Origin: SG8-41 sp035620515 | GTDB taxonomy: Bacteria > Pseudomonadota > Gammaproteobacteria > Burkholderiales > SG8-41 | NCBI GenBank assembly: GCA_035620515.1 | Contig: DASPGR010000035.1 | Coordinates: 1 to 5,469 of the forward strand | DNA length: 5,469 nt | Reading direction: 5' to 3' | Part shown: in pieces, positions 5,182 through 5,469 of the stretch | Numbering within the stretch: the stretch's first letter is position 1 | How the letters are laid out: the number at the start of each line of letters is the position of its first letter | Notes under the pieces: generated by a model | The model's database searches: none | Told to the model about the DNA's origin: nothing | Seen by the model: only the letters and a program-made list of their open reading frames with translations | Made by a program: the position numbers and the translations under genes

Positions 5182-5469
5182 ATGAAAGCAGCCCACGAAT
5201 TCACTGCGACCGAAGGCCTGAAGGCCATCCAGGCGCGCAAGCTTACCGCTGAAGCGTGGGTCGCAAGCTGCCTGGAGCGTATCGAGCAGCGCGAGCCCGC
5301 AGTGCTGGCGTGGGAATTCCTCGACCGCGATGGAGCGCTTGCCCGCGCGAGAGAGCTCGACCGAGGCGGGCGCAGGGGTCTCGCCGCCGGCATGCCATTC
5401 GGCGCGAAGGACATCATCGACACAGCCGATATGCCGACCGCCTACGGCACGCCCATTCATGAGGGCCAC
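5182..5469 (+). CDS. Amidase signature family enzyme, N-terminal fragment
   Basis: The first 96 residues are visible; the gene runs off the right end with the frame still open. ATG 5182 follows a modest ribosome site (AGGCGG, 4 bases away). The start of the amidase signature fold is recognisable: an N-terminal helical region with L-T-A-E-A-W-V-A-S-C-L-E-R-I-E (21-35), then G-L-A-A-G-M-P-F-G-A-K76-D-I-I-D-T-A-D-M-P-T (66-86) and Y-G-T-P-I. Lys76 in the G-A-K-D context is the catalytic lysine of the Ser-cisSer-Lys triad; both serines lie beyond the window. The sequence looks more like a free-standing amidase or aryl-acylamidase than GatA, but the fragment cannot settle this. It is divergent from the dienelactone hydrolase and is presumably cytoplasmic. 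Confidence 0.9.
   Translation, partial: MKAAHEFTATEGLKAIQARKLTAEAWVASCLERIEQREPAVLAWEFLDRDGALARARELDRGGRRGLAAGMPFGAKDIIDTADMPTAYGTPIHEGH

Noticed and set aside
4362..5252. Plus-strand open frame of 296 codons opposite the dienelactone hydrolase
   Set aside because: The opposite strand has the complete Cys-Asp-His hydrolase. The plus-strand translation is low-complexity Arg/Val/Leu and also crosses the intergenic region into the amidase.

Overview
The window is high-GC (roughly 60-65% by eye), about 95% coding, and looks like the chromosome of a free-living proteobacterium. The mix of an amidohydrolase-2 protein, a dienelactone hydrolase, an amidase and an HdfR-like LysR regulator is typical of soil or water Burkholderiales and related Betaproteobacteria, but that placement is inference from gene content. 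I saw no tRNA, rRNA, insertion sequence, CRISPR array or integration scar, and no gene-free stretch longer than about 140 bases.

Layout: (1) 2-208, plus strand, the tail of an amidohydrolase-2 family hydrolase. (2) 277-2977, minus strand, five closely spaced genes read from right to left: a DUF488 (YeaO-type) protein, an exported all-helical protein with an internal His-phased repeat, a single-motif CDGSH iron-sulfur protein, a stand-alone FAD/NAD(P) ferredoxin-reductase-type protein, and a DUF6306-like, possibly ferritin-like helical protein. Gaps are 25, 57, 17 and 13 bases, so they probably form one operon. (3) 3116-4036, plus strand, a LysR-type regulator divergent from that operon. The 138-base gap between them holds a T-N11-A inverted repeat that looks like a LysR box. 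(4) 4063-5096, minus strand, a two-gene unit: a dienelactone-hydrolase-family enzyme followed 8 bases later by a small DUF6295-like protein. (5) 5182-5469, plus strand, the N-terminus of an amidase-signature enzyme running off the window.

How they may work together: the reductase and the CDGSH protein are a plausible electron-transfer pair (NAD(P)H to FAD to the 2Fe-2S cluster). The helical proteins at either end of the operon, one exported and one cytoplasmic, have unknown roles but look like helix-bundle or metal-binding candidates. With the divergent LysR gene the cassette reads as a regulated redox or stress module of unassigned function, and it is the most interesting part of the window. 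The flanking hydrolases look like ordinary accessory catabolic genes.
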